From positions 166,015,824 to 166,079,823 of the forward strand of contig CM028377.1 of the NCBI GenBank assembly GCA_013146195.2: DNA of 64,000 bases, given 5' to 3'. The translations under genes were made by a program, and so were the position numbers. The stretch is from Codonopsis lanceolata (taxonomy: Eukaryota; Streptophyta; Magnoliopsida; Asterales; Campanulaceae). A model generated the notes under the pieces. The model made no database searches, was not told where the DNA came from, and saw only the letters and a list, made by a program, of their open reading frames with translations. Shown in pieces: positions 1 through 11,660 of the stretch. Position 1 is the stretch's first letter; every line of letters begins with the position of its first letter.

Positions 1-824
1 TTATAATGACCAAATATTTTGAAATATATCTGTAATTATTGTAAGGAGACGGATGTATTTGTTTTTATTTCTTATCTTTTAATGCTTTGTTTATTTACTA
101 AATAAATGTAACAAAAAACATACTTTAGCCAAAAACCGCTTTTGAGACCGAAAGGGCGAGTTGGGTGCCTAGCACCTTCCAAACTCGTAACTTAGCCTCC
201 GAACCCGTTTTGCAATCTCTGGTTTTTTTTTTTTTTGGTTTTGCTTTATTTTTGCATTAAAATAAAGATGATGACTCTATAAAACATTTTGGATCCAGTG
301 GGACGTCGCAACACTCCTTTCTTGCACTTTTCCGTTTTCCCCTAAAAACAGGAGAATGAGAATGAAAGGGTGATGCATTCCTATATCCTGGTATCCCCTA
401 AACAAGGGATAACTTGATGCAGGAAACTCAAAGCACCCATAGTGATCCGAAATAGGCCATAAGGCTATTTTCATAAAATCCATAGTCGGGCCTCGCAACA
501 TCCTTTTTTGCATTTTTCTGTTTTTCCCTAAAAAAAGGAGAATGGGAATGAATGAGTGATGTATTCCTATATCCAGGTATCCCCTAAACAAGGGATAACT
601 TGTTGCAGGAAACCCAAAGCTCTCATATTGGACCAATAATCCACTAATGTCAACCGAGGCGTATTCCAACGCCCTGTTTTTAACAGCACTCCTCTCGCAC
701 GTTTAATTTCGTTTTTCCTTAAACAAGGGAGGAAGGAATGAGAGCAGTGGTGTCCCGCATCCGCACGTACGCACACCCCTATCCAAGGGCGCGCGGGGCG
801 CAGGCGCATCCCGGGCGACCCACA
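1..824 (+). mobile_element. Ogre/Tat-type 5' LTR, 3' portion only
   Basis: This is the R/U5 part of a long LTR. Its first base aligns with base 24721 of the LTR copy at 23740-25577, so roughly 1 kb of the LTR lies before the window. It ends in CACA at 821-824, followed after one base by a primer binding site, which makes it the 5' LTR. About 34 bases present in the other copy near 24768-24801 are missing here. The stretch from about 300 to 660 is a tandem duplication (period about 186 bases) carrying short hairpin-forming modules. Small open frames in it are not conserved as protein and are rejected. Confidence 0.85.
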
Positions 825-825
825 G

Positions 826-843
826 TGGCGACTCTGCTGGGGA
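826..843 (+). other. Primer binding site, tRNA-Arg-like
   Basis: TGGCGACTCTGCTGGGGA begins one base after the LTR end. It has the form expected of a site complementary to a tRNA 3' end (TGG first). To my knowledge this tRNA-Arg-type site is typical of Tat/Ogre elements; the tRNA identity is from memory and was not checked. Confidence 0.75.
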
Positions 844-1059
844 GATAATTTTATTTTAAATAAAGTGGAGGGCTAGACTCATAAAAAAAAAACTTTTTTG
901 TTTTTCTTTGTTTCTGGCAAAAATATGTTTGTTATATTAATTTATGCATTTGATTATTGCCTTCATATACATCCGTGCCTATATTTGTGGATATGATCCT
1001 CCATCTTGCAGCTGTTTTGTTCCGATAACTGTTACAGGTATATTTAAAAATATTTTTAA

Positions 1060-1114
<55 letters not shown>

Positions 1115-2137
1115 ATATATGTTTACAATAAAATTCCAGGCAACACAATAAAAGGGTCGGGTGTTTATTTTTAATATTGTTTCATTTTCGGCTCTGTATT
1201 ATTATTTTGTTCTGTTTATTATTTTTATTATTCCACAAAATATGTATATATTTGCATTCATTCTGTCATTTTATTTTTGGGATATAAGACAAATTTTGTA
1301 ATTAATAGAAATAGATAGATTCTCCGCTTTTCTTTCTATTTCTTAATGTGATGTGCTTGCTTGCTTGCGCTCAAATTTAAAAAAAAGCCGAGAAAATCCA
1401 CGCGTAACAGCAAGACAGGCCATATCTGTTTTATTTTCTGTTTCTATATCTGAAAAAAAAAATAAAAAAAGATTGTATTGTTTTTTAGAGGCTGCACACA
1501 AGCGCACACATATAGCTATATTATGTATTGCTACCCTACACCATGGCCAACCTACCCCCTGCATAAGCCAACGTTAGAATGGATATAGATTCTCAGGACA
1601 CTTCAATGACCGACCGGTTTTTGCATCTTTGAATCGTGGGTCAGCCCCTGCAAAAAAACAATGAAAACAAAAAATAAAAAAAAGAGAAATAAAAGTGCGC
1701 AAATAAAAAAAAAAGAAAATAAATAATAATAAATTGCGCAACAAAAACAAAAAAAAAAGAGAATAAATATGCAGGGGCTGATTTATTATTTTTTGATGCT
1801 CGACCTAGACCATTTTGAATGGTGGATCCTGGAAAGAGTATAGACCCTTCACCTGGGATCAGTCCGATCTTGGGGAGTCGAAAGACAGGTGGAATACCTT
1901 GGTCCTATACTCTGGAGAAAGAATCCACTGTTCCAGGAAAAGTCCTGAAACTGTCAAAATAAAGCAGGTGCTTATCCGGTCAATTGTAGGGAAAATGAAT
2001 AAATAACTAAAAAATACTAATAAAGGCACACTGTACTCCAAGCCCAAAAAGTCTTTAGCCAGCCTTCTGATACCTCCAAACCCATTTTCCTCAGAAACCT
2101 GGCCCAAATTTGGAAAGGCAGTGATATTACTGGCTGG
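844..2137 (+). mobile_element. Ogre 5' leader, non-coding
   Basis: This AT-rich leader lies between the PBS and the first gag-like frame. It holds a TA microsatellite (1065-1111), A-rich runs around 1650-1770, and no frame with recognisable protein similarity. Ogre elements often carry an extra ORF before gag; none is preserved here. Short ORFs at 1343-1577 and 1815-2107 overlap on both strands and look like chance. Confidence 0.6.
1065..1111. repeat. (TA)n microsatellite
   Basis: A pure TA dinucleotide tract of about 47 bases in the Ogre leader. It creates artefactual Tyr/Ile repeat ORFs on both strands. Confidence 0.95.
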
Positions 2138-2548
2138 TTGATACGGGAAATAAGTGCAGAAATCAGATCAGAGAGTATAAGTATCAGATCAGATAAGGGC
2201 AGAATCAGTTCAGAGGTTACAGATCCGAGCAAAATGGCAGCAAAAAATAAACAAGCTATGGTAGGGGCTAGCAACAACTGGAACAGCTGGGAATCAGAAA
2301 AGGAAACTCCTGAGTATGCGCCTCCTCCTTAACTCGAGGCTTGGCTAAAAAGGGAATTGGATGCTCACGCAGAAAGGATAACAAATCAGGTAGTAAATGA
2401 GCTCCTAGCAGGTTTCTCCAAAACTCTTGCTGCTTTTTCCCAAAAGATCAAAATCCCAAAATACATTCCTAACACTTCTCGCCTCCCTGAAGTAAATTGC
2501 CCCGATACCTCAGAAAATATATTTTTCCAAGCTTCTGGGAAGCCACCA
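2138..2548 (+). pseudogene. Ogre gag, 5' part (interrupted)
   Basis: An open frame runs from about 2138 with an in-frame TAA at 2330-2332 and continues in the same frame to the insertion point at 2548. The translated part is hydrophilic, with a Pro-rich stretch before the stop and then a segment beginning LEAWLKRELDAHAERI that resembles the N-terminal region of Tat/Ogre gag. The frame is then broken by the solo LTR at 2549-6958 and resumes after it. The role would be the structural capsid protein of the retrotransposon particle. The ATG near 2234 is a plausible alternative start. It is broken by a nonsense codon and a 4.4-kb insertion. Confidence 0.6.
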
Positions 2549-5500
2549 TGAAAGGACCCGACCCAAACCTCAACACGAAATCACAAGGTCAACCTCTAAA
2601 AGAAGTTAAACAACTGACAAGTACCTGCTAAACATGTTGGCACAAGTCAAGCAGTCGAGCTACGCAAGCTCTGATGAGGAAGTAAAGCCGTAACGGCTAG
2701 GCAGAACAAGAAATTTAAAACTGCGGAAGCAAAAATAATAACAACACGACCTAGCTATCAAGCTCAAAGCTAAATACAACCAAAGCGATGGTAAATCTCT
2801 TGGTCCCAAAAATTCGAACTGCGTGACGCAACAATGCGCACAAGCAATAAACCATCGGCAACACAATGCCGGTGAAACCACAAGAACCCAACCTGATGTA
2901 CAAATAAATATAATCCTCAATGGCTGTACAAGCCAGAGACAACAACAATGACTAACCAAAGGCCCTGAGGCTACTGCATGCCCGGAAGATAACTAAATGA
3001 ATACTAAGAATTAAAATACACAAGCTCGACGAAACATGTCGGCTACAAAATACAACCAACAAATTACCCAAATGATCTACCCGACCGTAAAGTCTATATG
3101 ACTTTACATAAAGTCGACCTCACAAGAATAACGTACATAAAAGGAAGTAATGATGCTATAAATAATGGGACTCCGCGAGGTATAACTCGGAAGGGTCAGC
3201 TGCGACAAGTAAACCATACGATTTAACTCGAACCACACGAACACGCGATCTCATCTCAGTCTACCGATCCAATGTGCACTGCTATAGTCACGATCTACTC
3301 GCCCTCTTCGTGGCTAACGAACAGCTGCAACTAAACAAAGTACGGGGTGAGTCATAATGACCCAGTACGCTACTATAAATAACATATTATTATGCACGGT
3401 TATTAAATAATCATGACATAATGTTAAATAGTAATAATCCATGAACATGTATCACAATGGTTTCGATACTTCATAATTTCCCTTTCTATCATTTCTGGAT
3501 TCCAAAACCTTCATGCCGTATAATGATATTCAAGTAAATGCATAAACCATAATTAACCTATTTCTTTCCTTTCAAAAATCATTTATGCAACAATATGATG
3601 ATCATGAGGATACATATAAATCTCAACATAAATTAGAGTTTACCACTCTAATCTAAACAAACCCATTGAACGAAGGTACACTTCCTTTATTCTCTTCTGT
3701 CGCGTTGCTCCTGCAAATCACGTGCACAATCACATGTGCTCCCGATACCGGTTCCTTGGTATCGTCGGCCTTGAGACCACCTCTCAAGTGCCATAGCTTC
3801 CAAGGTCATGCTTTCCTACTATGAACAATGGACATCTACTTCCCCACCGCGGCCCCAGTGGAGGCATGTGGGACCCTTAGTCTCCGATACGATGACCCAC
3901 CGCAATCACAAGTCCCATAACTCGTGAAGACGATGTGTCGTCCCATCATTGACTAACACACTAAAACCTGATAAGGCCTCAATACCCGATGACCTCATCA
4001 AAACCAAACTCAACAAGGCTCCAATCCTCGATCAGCCTGTCATGTCAAGCAAGTTAGTATTCCTACTTAAACAATATACCTTACACATACAGGAAGGTAA
4101 TTTAATATCACATGCGAGCATGTAATTGCAAGTATAACACACATAGCAAGACTAATCATTTAGCCTGTTAACCATTTACCATATCAAGTTCTTCATTTTT
4201 CTCAAGTATAACATCATAAAATCCGGATTGAGTCCCAATCGATCCAGTCAAGTAGGATTCACACTCCACTATTATATGACCAACAAAAATATTCATGTCA
4301 TAAATAAATACTCACACACATCGAGGTAATTCATTAATTCTCACTTCAAACCATAAATTAAGACTAGTCATTTAGTGTAAGAAGAATCCTTACTTATGGA
4401 GGTCTACCATAATCCCCAAAATAAACATGCCAAGGTCATAATTACTTGACCTTACACCATAAATCAAACTTTGCAATTAGTTCAAAACAGTTATTTGTTG
4501 ACGTCTTCAAAGACCCTTAATTTAAACCCGTCAAGACTACTAAGTAGCCTTACATTAAATTCCAAAACAAGACTATACCTCCAGTCTTACCCTTAATTTT
4601 ATGTCGTACATCTATTAGTCCTTATTTCTCACAGTGTATACATCTAAACACTCATACCCATGCTCAAAGCGTAACATGACTATCATTAGTCAACGCTCAC
4701 AAGTGCCCACTAAGTACACTTAGAAACATCTCGACTGGCATGGTTGTCCATCCGTCGATTCACCGTCAAGCCAAACATAAAGACTCTAAAGTAGTCTTCT
4801 AGTAATCTGTGCCCTATTATGCACGCCCAAAATGACTCTCATGAGTTTCTTATCTTAAGTCAACATAAACCCAATTTTCAAGGCTCAATTAAATAACTGA
4901 CTAATTTAGTTCAGGTTCTCAAAACATTCATTCTCAAAGACTATCAAATCTGGGTGTCATTTAATACACTTACAACATGACCCCATGATCAAACCAACCG
5001 AGACCAACCCGTCTCAAATCCCGTAGGATTCAAACACTTATTACTCACATGTTAACTAAATCTTTAATCGTCTCCTTTGAGTCTAAATTCAACAATTTGT
5101 ATGGAGGTTGTTCCCGACCTAAGGTTCACAATACCATCTTAATATAAATGAGGCCCGTCAAAACCCAACCAACTCAATATATTTATTAGAGGCATTAACT
5201 CATGGTTCGAGACTAATATTTTAGTCTTAACTCACCGAGTGTCCAAGGGGTACACTCCCTACATTCCCAACGAAACAGTTGTCTAACTACAATCTTAATC
5301 CTTCTACAACACTCAAGGTCATAATTCGACCCTCAATTAAGTCAACGCACTATCGTGCCCGACCTAAGATCCAAACAAGTCACCGTCAACAATTAATTAC
5401 CCAAATCATATAAAACTCATTGACTAGCAATAAATTCATACTAATGTCATCCAAGGACTTCAATTAGAGTTCTAAACCATCAATCATCACAAAACACCCA

Positions 5501-6958
5501 TTTGGTCTCACCCGACCAAAACTCGAGATCTTAAACGTATGTCCCGACGAACAAGAAAAGTCGTAGGAATTTATCCTAGGGCTCAAAATAGCATCTTAAA
5601 CATATATTGGACTCCATGGAGTCAAAATACAAATTACCAAAATTTAGGGCAAGGCACAATTTTGGGATTTCAACTTCATCCGGGTTTCTAAACCCAATAA
5701 TTAACAATTTCATATCCAATCCTTTCAATGAACCCAATAAACTCAAACAAATCCATCCCCACATGTTCACTAATCAAAACTCATCATAAACATGTCATCT
5801 AGACATGTATTAACACAATAAATCAAGGGGAATACATCTCTAACATCCTACCATCAACATGGGCTAGAGAGAGAAAGAAGGGGATTTAGTAACGTGCCTT
5901 AATCGTGGCTCAAACAACAAAAGGAACGAAAACAAACAGGATGGAAAGAATCCATTCGTCGAGGGCTTCGAAATGGCGTATTCGGCTCGACGATCGGTTG
6001 GCCGGAACTCCAGGAATCGCCGAAAAACCTCCATGAACACACCTCACTTTCTCTCTCTATTCTCTAATGGTGGATGCACAAATGAGGAGAGGGAAGGGGA
6101 AAAATCTGATCATAAGGGAGTGAGGGGGACCAAAATGCCCTCAATTGGGTGGCCAAGGGTGAAAGAGGGAGGTTAGTTGGGGTAAGGATGGACATTTCAC
6201 AACAAAAATCAAGAAAAAACTGCTGCAAACTCGTTTGCTACAGTACCGCGCTACAGTGGCGTCCAAGTTGCGACGGCTCCAGTTTGAACACCATTCGACG
6301 AAACGACGCGATTTCTTCTCCTGCTACTCTGTAAATACCCTAAGTAAAAGCCTTAAAAATCCCAAACCAAACAAAAATTTTCTCGGGGGTTCCTCAATCA
6401 AAACAATTCAGCCGCGTACTGAAATCGGTCCGTAACTATTGTACAACGGACGAAACTACGCAGGACAACCCAACGATTGAAACAACGAACGAACAAGCAT
6501 ACATACTTGTTTTAAAACATGTTAGAAGCCTAATGAAGTGTCTTAAACACGTACCCAATGTAAAACCAAAATTAAGTGCGACCAAAGTACCAAAGGCGAT
6601 ACGTTAACGATACGCGAATTGCGAAATCAAACTTATGACGACGACTATACTTTGAACGTCGTAACCACATGTAAACTTTATAAACATGATTATAAGGATA
6701 TACAATTTATTCAAACAAGTACACGAAGACCTAGGATATCTCAAAGGTCGTAAACAATAATTAAGGAAGATAACACCCTACCGAGTCAAGTTCTCATCAA
6801 TACTAAATCGCGCAATAGAGACTCTAACACACTAACTAGCGTAAATCGAACATCCCAAGGGTTTCGGCCATACCTTAGCCTACCCAGGTATAAGAAGTCT
6901 TCCACGTTAAGGCTTATCATATTGGCCAGACGATCACGTAAAGTTCCGGGGCGTTACA
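2549..6958 (-). mobile_element. Solo LTR of long-LTR gypsy family, nested in Ogre gag
   Basis: The 4410-bp LTR lies in reverse orientation. Its - strand start (TGTAACGCCCCGG, at 6958) matches the LTR start at 13555. Its - strand end at 2549 matches the diverged reverse complement of the LTR end at 17690-17707. It is flanked by an exact 5-bp target-site duplication, CACCA, at 2544-2548 and 6959-6963, with no internal region, so it is a solo LTR. Landmarks shared with the other copies include the block around 6230-6330, reverse complement of 14130-14230. No protein-coding frame is supported within it. The ORF called from 6922 takes its first dozen codons from this LTR. Confidence 0.92.
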
Positions 6959-6963
6959 CACCA

Positions 6964-7596
6964 AGTGCCAGCCATCAGCCAAATAATGACCTCTTTGCCC
7001 AAAGTAATATGATTTCAAGTGCCCATAATCGTAATCTATATCTTCTAGAAATCAACTCCAATCTCCCTCACCTGAATGCCTGCTATTACAACCAAAAGAA
7101 TTATCTCCCTCTTGATCCCACAAATACCAATCCTCGGCAAACGAACCCAGGGATTCCAAAAGAAATCATTTGTATATCAGAAAAAGAATCACTCTTGAGC
7201 CAAGGTCCAGGCAACCCAATTCCAGTGCAATATTATCCAAGGGAGAAAACCCCACCCAGCTGCTTAACCAAATCCCAATCTGGCAATTTTCCTAAATTAA
7301 GAGGGAGGAAAGAAGCAATTCCGAGTCATTATGATGACATGCCTGCTCCAAGATCTGAGATACTCCAAATGATGTGGGCCCATGGGATACTAAAACCCAT
7401 CGATAATTACCAACCGCCCAAACCATTACCCGTTACCTGGAACCATGCCTAGTATTGTGAGTACCACCGTTGCAGTGGTCATCTTACTGATAAGTGTTAT
7501 ACACTCAGAAGTGCAATACATGATCTCATTGATAACGAGGTAATTACGGTGGCAGGCATAAGAATTTTTGAAACAGATCAAGCCAAGGAGGTTTAA
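6964..7596 (+). pseudogene. Ogre gag, 3' part with zinc-knuckle-like motif
   Basis: After the nested LTR the frame continues with a Pro/Asn-rich segment, an in-frame TAG at 7450-7452, and then a stretch reading YCEYHRCSGHLTDKCYTLRS. That Cys-Cys-His-Cys-like arrangement, followed by an acidic-hydrophobic helix, is characteristic of Tat/Ogre gag proteins. The frame closes at a TAA at 7594-7596. The product would package element RNA in the cytoplasmic particle. The nonsense codon and upstream insertion make it non-functional. The identification rests on the zinc-knuckle-like motif and on its position between the Ogre PBS and RT. Confidence 0.7.
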
Positions 7597-7851
7597 AAGG
7601 GCAAGTTAATCTAGTTAGCCAGGGTAAAGGTGCTGTAAAATATACTCATCAATAAAAGGAGTTTCTAATAAATGTTTGAAGGAGACAGCTTCCTGGGCAT
7701 GATAGAAGGAGACACTTATTATGAAGAGCTCCCTGCTAAGTTTGAGCTTATTGCTAATAAGCCTCTGCAGAAATGGTATACTACGACCGGCCCGCTCTTG
7801 ATGCTCGCAGATCTGGTGGACCGCTTTGGATATACTATCCCTATTCCTTCC
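7597..7851 (+). pseudogene. Ogre gag-pro linker, degenerate, target of nested gypsy insertion
   Basis: The frame is broken by several stops between 7600 and 7671, then opens from 7672 to 7851 (MFEGDSFLGMIEG...). It has no recognised catalytic motif. It stops only because a gypsy element was inserted at 7852. When the 5-bp duplication is taken into account the same frame continues at 12299. It probably encodes a gag-protease linker. No protease active-site D-S/T-G was seen on either side of the insertion, so the protease domain appears deleted or unrecognisable. Confidence 0.5.
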
Positions 7852-8484
7852 TGATGTGATTTCTCTCACAAATAATTAACAACCCAACCAATCAGTTAAT
7901 TGCCAATGATACAAAAGGATATACGGACTCACCGGTCGAGTTTCACTCACTCGACGTAAAGAAATCCGACGAATAAACCAACCTAGGCTTCACTCACCTT
8001 GGTGTGATTAATCCGATTTTAAGAGAAGAACAACCTTGTTCTTGAGATTTTTCGTTTGTTCAAATCTGCCGTTCATAAAAACAAAACAAACCTTATATAG
8101 TTTACAAAATTTGCTCTACACTACTTACCAAAAGAAAAAGAACTCTTAATCAACAAGGAAACTAAAAGTCCTACTCTAATAAAAAGAAAGGAATCCTAAC
8201 TTATTGGAAATAAAAGATTTAACTACACAATTTCCTTTTTGAAAACTAACCAACTTGAGTAATTCGGCTGCTCCCTTTCGCCAGCCTTAGCCACACCGGG
8301 TCTCTCTCGAACTTAGCCACTCCAAGTAACACACGTTACTCCCATGAACCCAAGAAGCCCATGCCCAACTGAAAAACCAAATCCACCACCTAGCAACCCT
8401 TTCTTGGCCAGCATTATGTTGCTCCCTAACTCACCAAGTTTGCTCCCTGCTTTGTCCATTGCAACAGTCGCTGCTCCCGCATCA
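7852..8484 (-). repeat. 3' LTR of nested gypsy element
   Basis: 633 bp, the left copy in window coordinates. A TATA-like element reads on the - strand around 8090-8100 (CTATATAAGG). The pol frame continues through the polypurine tract into this LTR. Confidence 0.93.
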
Positions 8485-8500
8485 TACTCCCCCTTTTTGG
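8485..8500 (-). other. Polypurine tract of nested gypsy element
   Basis: On the - strand the bases just before the 3' LTR read CCAAAAAGGGGGAGTA, a purine tract that would prime plus-strand DNA synthesis. The tract is also coding: the end of the pol frame reads KKGEYDAGA across it and into the LTR. Confidence 0.85.
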
Positions 8501-8543
8501 AAAGAATTGGCCTCAATTCTTCCAACTCTCCATCCTCCAATTA

Positions 8544-9509
8544 TGGTGACAAGTCCCCTATGTTGAACGTTGCACTTACCGCGTATTCCCCCGGCAAATC
8601 CAGCTTATACGCACTATCCCCAATGCGTTCCACTATCCGAAACGGTCCATCTGCCCTTGGCATAAGCTTGTTTCTACGCTTATTAGGACATTTATCCTTT
8701 CTCAAATGTAGCTAGATGAGGTCCCCTACTTCAAACACGTTTTGCCTTCGGTTCTTGTTAGCTTGCCGTTTGTACCCTTCATTGATCCTTTCGATCTTCG
8801 CCTTAACTTGTGCATGAAGTTTTTGCATATCCTTCCATTTCTCCGCAGCCTCCCCAGACTTCGACCCCTTCTCTCTTGTGGGAACTAGATCGATGGGTAT
8901 GCAGGGGTTGATCCCGTAGACAACCTCAAACGGCGAGTGTTTGGTGGCATAGGTAGGAGTGCGATTGTTGGCAAATTCCGCATGTGCTAACTTGACATCC
9001 CAGTCCCTTTGAGTCTTTCCAACCAGCCCCCTCAATAATGCCCCAAGAGTTCTGTTGGTAACTTCCGTTTGGCCGTCCGTTTGTGGGTGATGAGAAGTAC
9101 TGAAGAGAAGCTTCGTCCCTACTAATTTCCACGAGGTACGCCAGAAATGACTGATGAACTTACTATCTCGGTCACTCACAATAGTTTTAGGCAATCCATG
9201 CAAGCGGATTATCTCCCTGAAGAACAACTCCGCCACCAACGAGGCGTCATCTGTCTTGTGGCACGGTACAAAATGTGCCATTTTTGAAAATCGATCTACC
9301 ACCACCATGATTGCATCTTTCCCCCTCGGAGTTCTAGGTAAGGCCACAATGAAGTCCATGGACAAATCTTGCCACGGTTGTTCGGGTACTGGTAACGGGG
9401 TGTACAGTCCTTGGTGGAAGGTGCTCTTCATCATCTGACACGTCACACACCGCTGTACTACTGCCTGTACGTTGCCCAGCATCCTTGGCCAGAAAAAATG
9501 CTCTTGCAA
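8544..9509 (-). pseudogene. Gypsy integrase (DDE core and GPF C-terminal module)
   Basis: Integrase inserts the element cDNA into chromosomal DNA in the nucleus. Reading right to left, a CVTC pair completes the HHCC zinc finger whose His pair (HEGGLAGH) lies just beyond the in-frame TAA at 9513-9515. The DDE core follows, with D in SMDFIVALP, D in IVSDRDSKF and E in DGQTEVTNR. The frame stops at TAG 8712-8714 after EVGDLI. It then continues in the same frame to TAA 8541-8543 with a GPF-type module (ADGPFRIVERIGDSAYKLDL), typical of gypsy integrases. Catalytic residues look intact, but two nonsense codons break the protein. Confidence 0.88.
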
Positions 9510-9512
9510 TAA

Positions 9513-10980
9513 TTATAGAGTCTTCGTGATTCCAAAGTGTCCCGCAAGACCTCCCTCATGTGCTTCTCGCACTAACAACTCTCGAAGTGAACACTTCGGA
9601 ATGCATAGGTGGTTTCCCTTGAACAAGAAACCTTCTTGTATAACATATGATCCCCCAGCCCCTTCTTCACATGCACGGAACAAACTCCCTAAATCTAAAT
9701 CCTCCCTGTAGTACTCCCGAATAAATTGGAATCCTAACAGTCTGACCTCCGTCATTGCCAACATCGCGTACCTCCTTGATAGAGCGTCTGCCACGACATT
9801 GCTCTTCCCTTCCTTGTGTCTCGACGAGAAATTGAATGACTGGAGAAACTCTACCCACCTTGCGTGTCTTGGTTTCAACTTGTGCTGACCATGGATATAC
9901 TTTAGAGCTTCATGATTCGAATGAAGAACAAAGTGATTTGGCCTCAGATAGTGGCTCCAATGATCCAAAGCTCGAACAATGGCGTAGAATTTGTTATTGT
10001 AAGTCGAGTAGTTCAACCTTGCGCCCCCTAACTTTTCACTAAAATATGCCACGGGCCGCCTTCCTTGAATCAACACTGCCCCGATGCCCACGCCACTAGC
10101 GTCACATTCTACTTCAAAAGGTTGCGCGAAATCGGGCAAAGCAAGTATTGGTGTCTCGCATAGCTTGTTTTTAAGTGTCTCGAATGCCTTTTGTGCTAGC
10201 TTTGTCCACTCGAATTTCCCCTTTTTCAAGGTTTCCGTAATAGGGTTGTCCACTGTACTGAAATTATGTATGAACCTCCTATAAAATAAGGCTAACCCGA
10301 GGAAGGATCGAACTTCTGTGACGTTGGTGGGTGCCGGCCATGAACTGATCACACTTGATTGCATGAAAGCACACTTTTCGAGCTTCCCATACAGTTTATT
10401 GCTTCGCAAGACTAAGAGTACTTCATCTAAGTGACGCAAATGTTCTTCTTCAGTTTTACTATAAACCAGAATGTCATCTAGGTACACCACTACAAAGTTT
10501 CCAAGGAATGGTCGCATTACCTCGTTCATCAATCGCATGAGGTACTTGGGGCGTTAGTGAGACCAAACGACATGACCTTCCACTTGTACAACCCATGCTT
10601 CGTTTTGAAAGCCGTCTTCCACTCGTCACCCTTCTGAACCCGAACCTGATAATAACCACTGCATAGATCAATCTTCGAATAAACTTTTGCCCCATGTAGT
10701 TCATCTATCAGGTCATCTATCCGAGGGGTCGGAAATCGATATTTGATAGTAATGTTATTCACCGCTCTACTATCAATGCACATCCGCCACGTGCCATCCT
10801 TCTTTGGCACCAAGAGCGCCGGGACTGCACAAAGACTCTTACTCTCTTCCACAAACCCCTTGTATATCAACTCCTCAATCTGTCTCTGAAGCTCCTTGGT
10901 TTCTGTTGGATTGCATCTGTAGGCTGGTTTGTTAGGTAGTTGAGCCCCCGGTATAAGGTCGATCTGATGCTCAATACCCT
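9513..10980 (-). pseudogene. Gypsy reverse transcriptase and RNase H
   Basis: RT copies element RNA into DNA and RNase H removes the RNA. The N-terminal RT half lies at 10529-10980 (LLVPKKDGTWRMCIDSRAVN, then KIDLCSGYYQVR). A single-base deletion near 10545 shifts the frame, and the rest continues at 9513-10538 with the YLDD active site. About 20-25 residues seem to be missing after KCAFMQS, where the family normally has FLGF and following residues. In RNase H the first Asp is present (VECDASG), but the usual Glu position reads NNKFYA and the usual SDHEAL reads SNHEAL, so two catalytic acids are lost. Both changes could be G-to-A transitions, as expected from methylated-C decay. Confidence 0.9.
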
Positions 10981-11610
10981 CTCGGGTGGCAGTCCTGACG
11001 GTAAGTCTTCTGGGAATACGTCCATGTATTTTGCGATAACTTGTTCCGCTCGCGTGTGGGGTTCTTTCTGCCTTGTCTCTTGTGCCATATGGGTTACCAA
11101 AACTAACAAAGAATCTTCCTTGATAGCCTCTTCCACTTCCTCTTCGCACTCCCTGAATGGAAGTCCGCCCTTAGTCTCATCCTTGGTTACTATCCTCTCA
11201 TCCTCCTTGAGTGTAGTAGATGGCTTCAGCCTAAATTTCCTACCATTCTTTATAGCGATAAAAGTGTTCTGCCTACCATCATGTACCACCGACCTGTCAA
11301 ACTGCCATGGCCTGCCCAGGAGCATGTGACACGAGTCCAATGGTAGAACGTCACAAATAACTTCCTCTTCGAAACCTCCCATCGAGAACGCGACGGTAAC
11401 CTGTTCGGAAACCAGTATTCCCTTATCTCCTCGTAACCCATACAACTCATAAGGTAATGTGTGTTTCGAATGCGGCAACTCCAGCTGTTCGACCAAGGCC
11501 TCAGCGACCCCATTGACACAATTCACGCCATCAACAGCTATCACGCAGATTGTATCTTGAACGAACCCGCGAGTTCTGAAGATTCTTGTCCGTTGTTCTT
11601 CGTCTCCCAT
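10981..11610 (-). pseudogene. Gypsy retropepsin-like protease region fused to leader
   Basis: The frame opens at ATG 11610-11608, shortly after the PBS. It runs quickly into CVIAVDGVNCVNGVAEALVE, which resembles the DGGSC...LVEKLGL-type aspartic protease of plant gypsy polyproteins; the second Gly of the usual D-G-G reads Val here. HMLLGRPWQFDRSVVHDG, a well-conserved linker to RT, follows. The approximately 400 residues of gag expected before the protease are absent, so a deletion has joined the leader to the protease. A one-base frameshift near 10980 separates it from RT. Confidence 0.75.
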
Positions 11611-11647
11611 GATCGATTCACGAATAAAGATTCGCGAAAATCCGTAG

Positions 11648-11659
11648 CTTTGATACCAA
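11648..11659 (-). other. Primer binding site, tRNA-iMet type
   Basis: On the - strand TGGTATCAAAGC lies two bases after the LTR end. It matches the initiator-Met PBS (TGGTATCAGAGC) except for one G-to-A change. Confidence 0.85.
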
Positions 11660-11660
11660 T

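Noticed and set aside
277..809. Two - strand ORFs with internal similarity (130 and 80 codons)
   Set aside because: They read through the tandem hairpin repeats of the LTR, and the resemblance is at DNA level. Similar frames at 25039-25604 and 39844-40185 have the same cause.
932..1174. ORFs of repeated Tyr/Ile on both strands
   Set aside because: Pure translation of the TA microsatellite at 1065-1111.
8344..8715. A 123-codon + strand ORF
   Set aside because: It is the shadow of the integrase C-terminus and LTR on the opposite strand.
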